From: Acidimicrobiaceae bacterium
Lineage (GTDB): Bacteria > Actinomycetota > Acidimicrobiia > Acidimicrobiales > Poriferisodalaceae
Assembly: GCA_002722565.1 (NCBI GenBank)
Contig: PBMG01000010.1
Coordinates: forward strand, 23,538 to 87,537
Reading direction: 5' to 3'
Length of the DNA: 64,000 nucleotides
Shown: positions 63,889 through 64,000 of the stretch, piece after piece
Numbering within the stretch: the first letter of the stretch is position 1
Layout of the letters: every line of letters starts with the position of its first letter
Position numbers and translations under genes: made by a program
The notes under the pieces: generated by a model
The model's input: only the letters and a program-made list of their open reading frames with translations
Told to the model about the DNA's origin: nothing
Databases searched by the model: none

Positions 63889-63908
63889 TACTAAATTTGC
63901 GTTTAGTA
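63889..63908 (+). promoter_or_regulatory. inverted repeat upstream of the hydrolase gene, candidate operator
   Basis: TACTAAA-TTTGCG-TTTAGTA is a perfect seven-base inverted repeat with a six-base spacer. It lies 68 bases upstream of the ATG at 63821 (minus strand). It could bind a TetR-type regulator for the hydrolase-LLM-CoA transferase unit. The rest of 63822-64000 shows no complete gene. Confidence 0.35.
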
Positions 63909-64000
63909 AGTAACATCAATAAGCTTTGTGCGATCGTCTGGGAGGGGTCTTCGGCCAACCAGGTGCGGCCAGATGACCTTGACCGGGCGTGACCGTTGGT

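Noticed and set aside
63973..64000. Possible start of a plus-strand gene at the window edge (ATG at about 63971)
   Set aside because: Only a few codons are visible, with no ribosome binding site or TANNNT box, so it cannot be supported.

Overview
The window looks like a chromosomal segment of an uncultured actinobacterium, most likely of the class Acidimicrobiia. Base composition is close to half G+C. Supporting evidence is gene content: an actinobacterial-type TopA, MFS transporter-tmk-holB, a DUF3263 plus LytR_C pair, clpC-ispD-ispF-rlmB, HelD, the HemE/HemY/HemQ coproporphyrin branch, and several F420-linked families (DUF2342 metalloprotease, Rv1155-like PPOX protein, LLM oxidoreductase). 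The lineage is an inference; there is no rRNA gene here. I see no insertion sequence, phage, plasmid or CRISPR array. Coding density is very high, genes are often joined by 4-base ATGA overlaps, and no gene-free stretch exceeds 300 bases.

Layout. 1-5.8 kb: topA (5' end cut off by the window), MFS transporter, tmk, holB. 5.8-12.5 kb: tRNA-Thr(CGT), a tiny membrane protein, an F420-associated metalloprotease, tilS, hpt, a phosphatase-like protein without its catalytic cysteine, folB, folK, lysS, a thioesterase. 12.5-17 kb: acyl-CoA dehydrogenase and 3-hydroxyacyl-CoA dehydrogenase, facing folP and a polyprenyl diphosphate synthase. 17-24 kb: clpC, ispD, ispF, rlmB, tRNA-Thr(TGT), DUF3263, LytR_C protein, glycerate kinase. 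24-28.6 kb: CIRCE-controlled groEL, nitrobindin, fdhD, hemQ, two small actinobacterial proteins. 28.6-37.3 kb: acyl-CoA dehydrogenase, larE, two small unknowns, glnD, NUDIX, PAC2 protein, GNAT, truncated haemoglobin, DoxX. 37.3-41.4 kb: a glycan or lipid-glycan cluster (GtrA, two methyltransferases, an alpha/alpha-toroid protein, a GT4 glycosyltransferase). 41.5-48.1 kb: dtd, lnt, hemY, hemE, helD. 48.1-51.8 kb: PPOX protein and an ABC export or lipoprotein-release system. 52-64 kb: acyl-CoA metabolism (B12-binding mutase subunit, 3-hydroxybutyryl-CoA dehydrogenase, two APH-like kinases, enoyl-CoA hydratase, a double-domain CoA transferase, LLM oxidoreductase) with an HtrA protease, an aminotransferase, a CinA-like protein and a beta-lactamase-fold hydrolase.

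How the genes work together: core information processing and cofactor synthesis (folate, MEP isoprenoids, haem) are interleaved with fatty or branched acyl-CoA degradation and F420-dependent redox enzymes, which suits an aerobic heterotroph. Many transcription-unit heads carry a TANNNT hexamer 6-8 bases before the start codon, which indicates widespread leaderless transcription.

The most unusual item is topA. A segment of about 150 residues matching the 2B subdomain of UvrD/PcrA helicases sits in frame between two of its C-terminal repeats, with the rest of the helicase absent. Others are an HKX5R pseudophosphatase next to folB, an apolipoprotein N-acyltransferase whose catalytic Cys is Ser, and a FadN-like dehydrogenase that stops exactly where its enoyl-CoA hydratase domain should begin.
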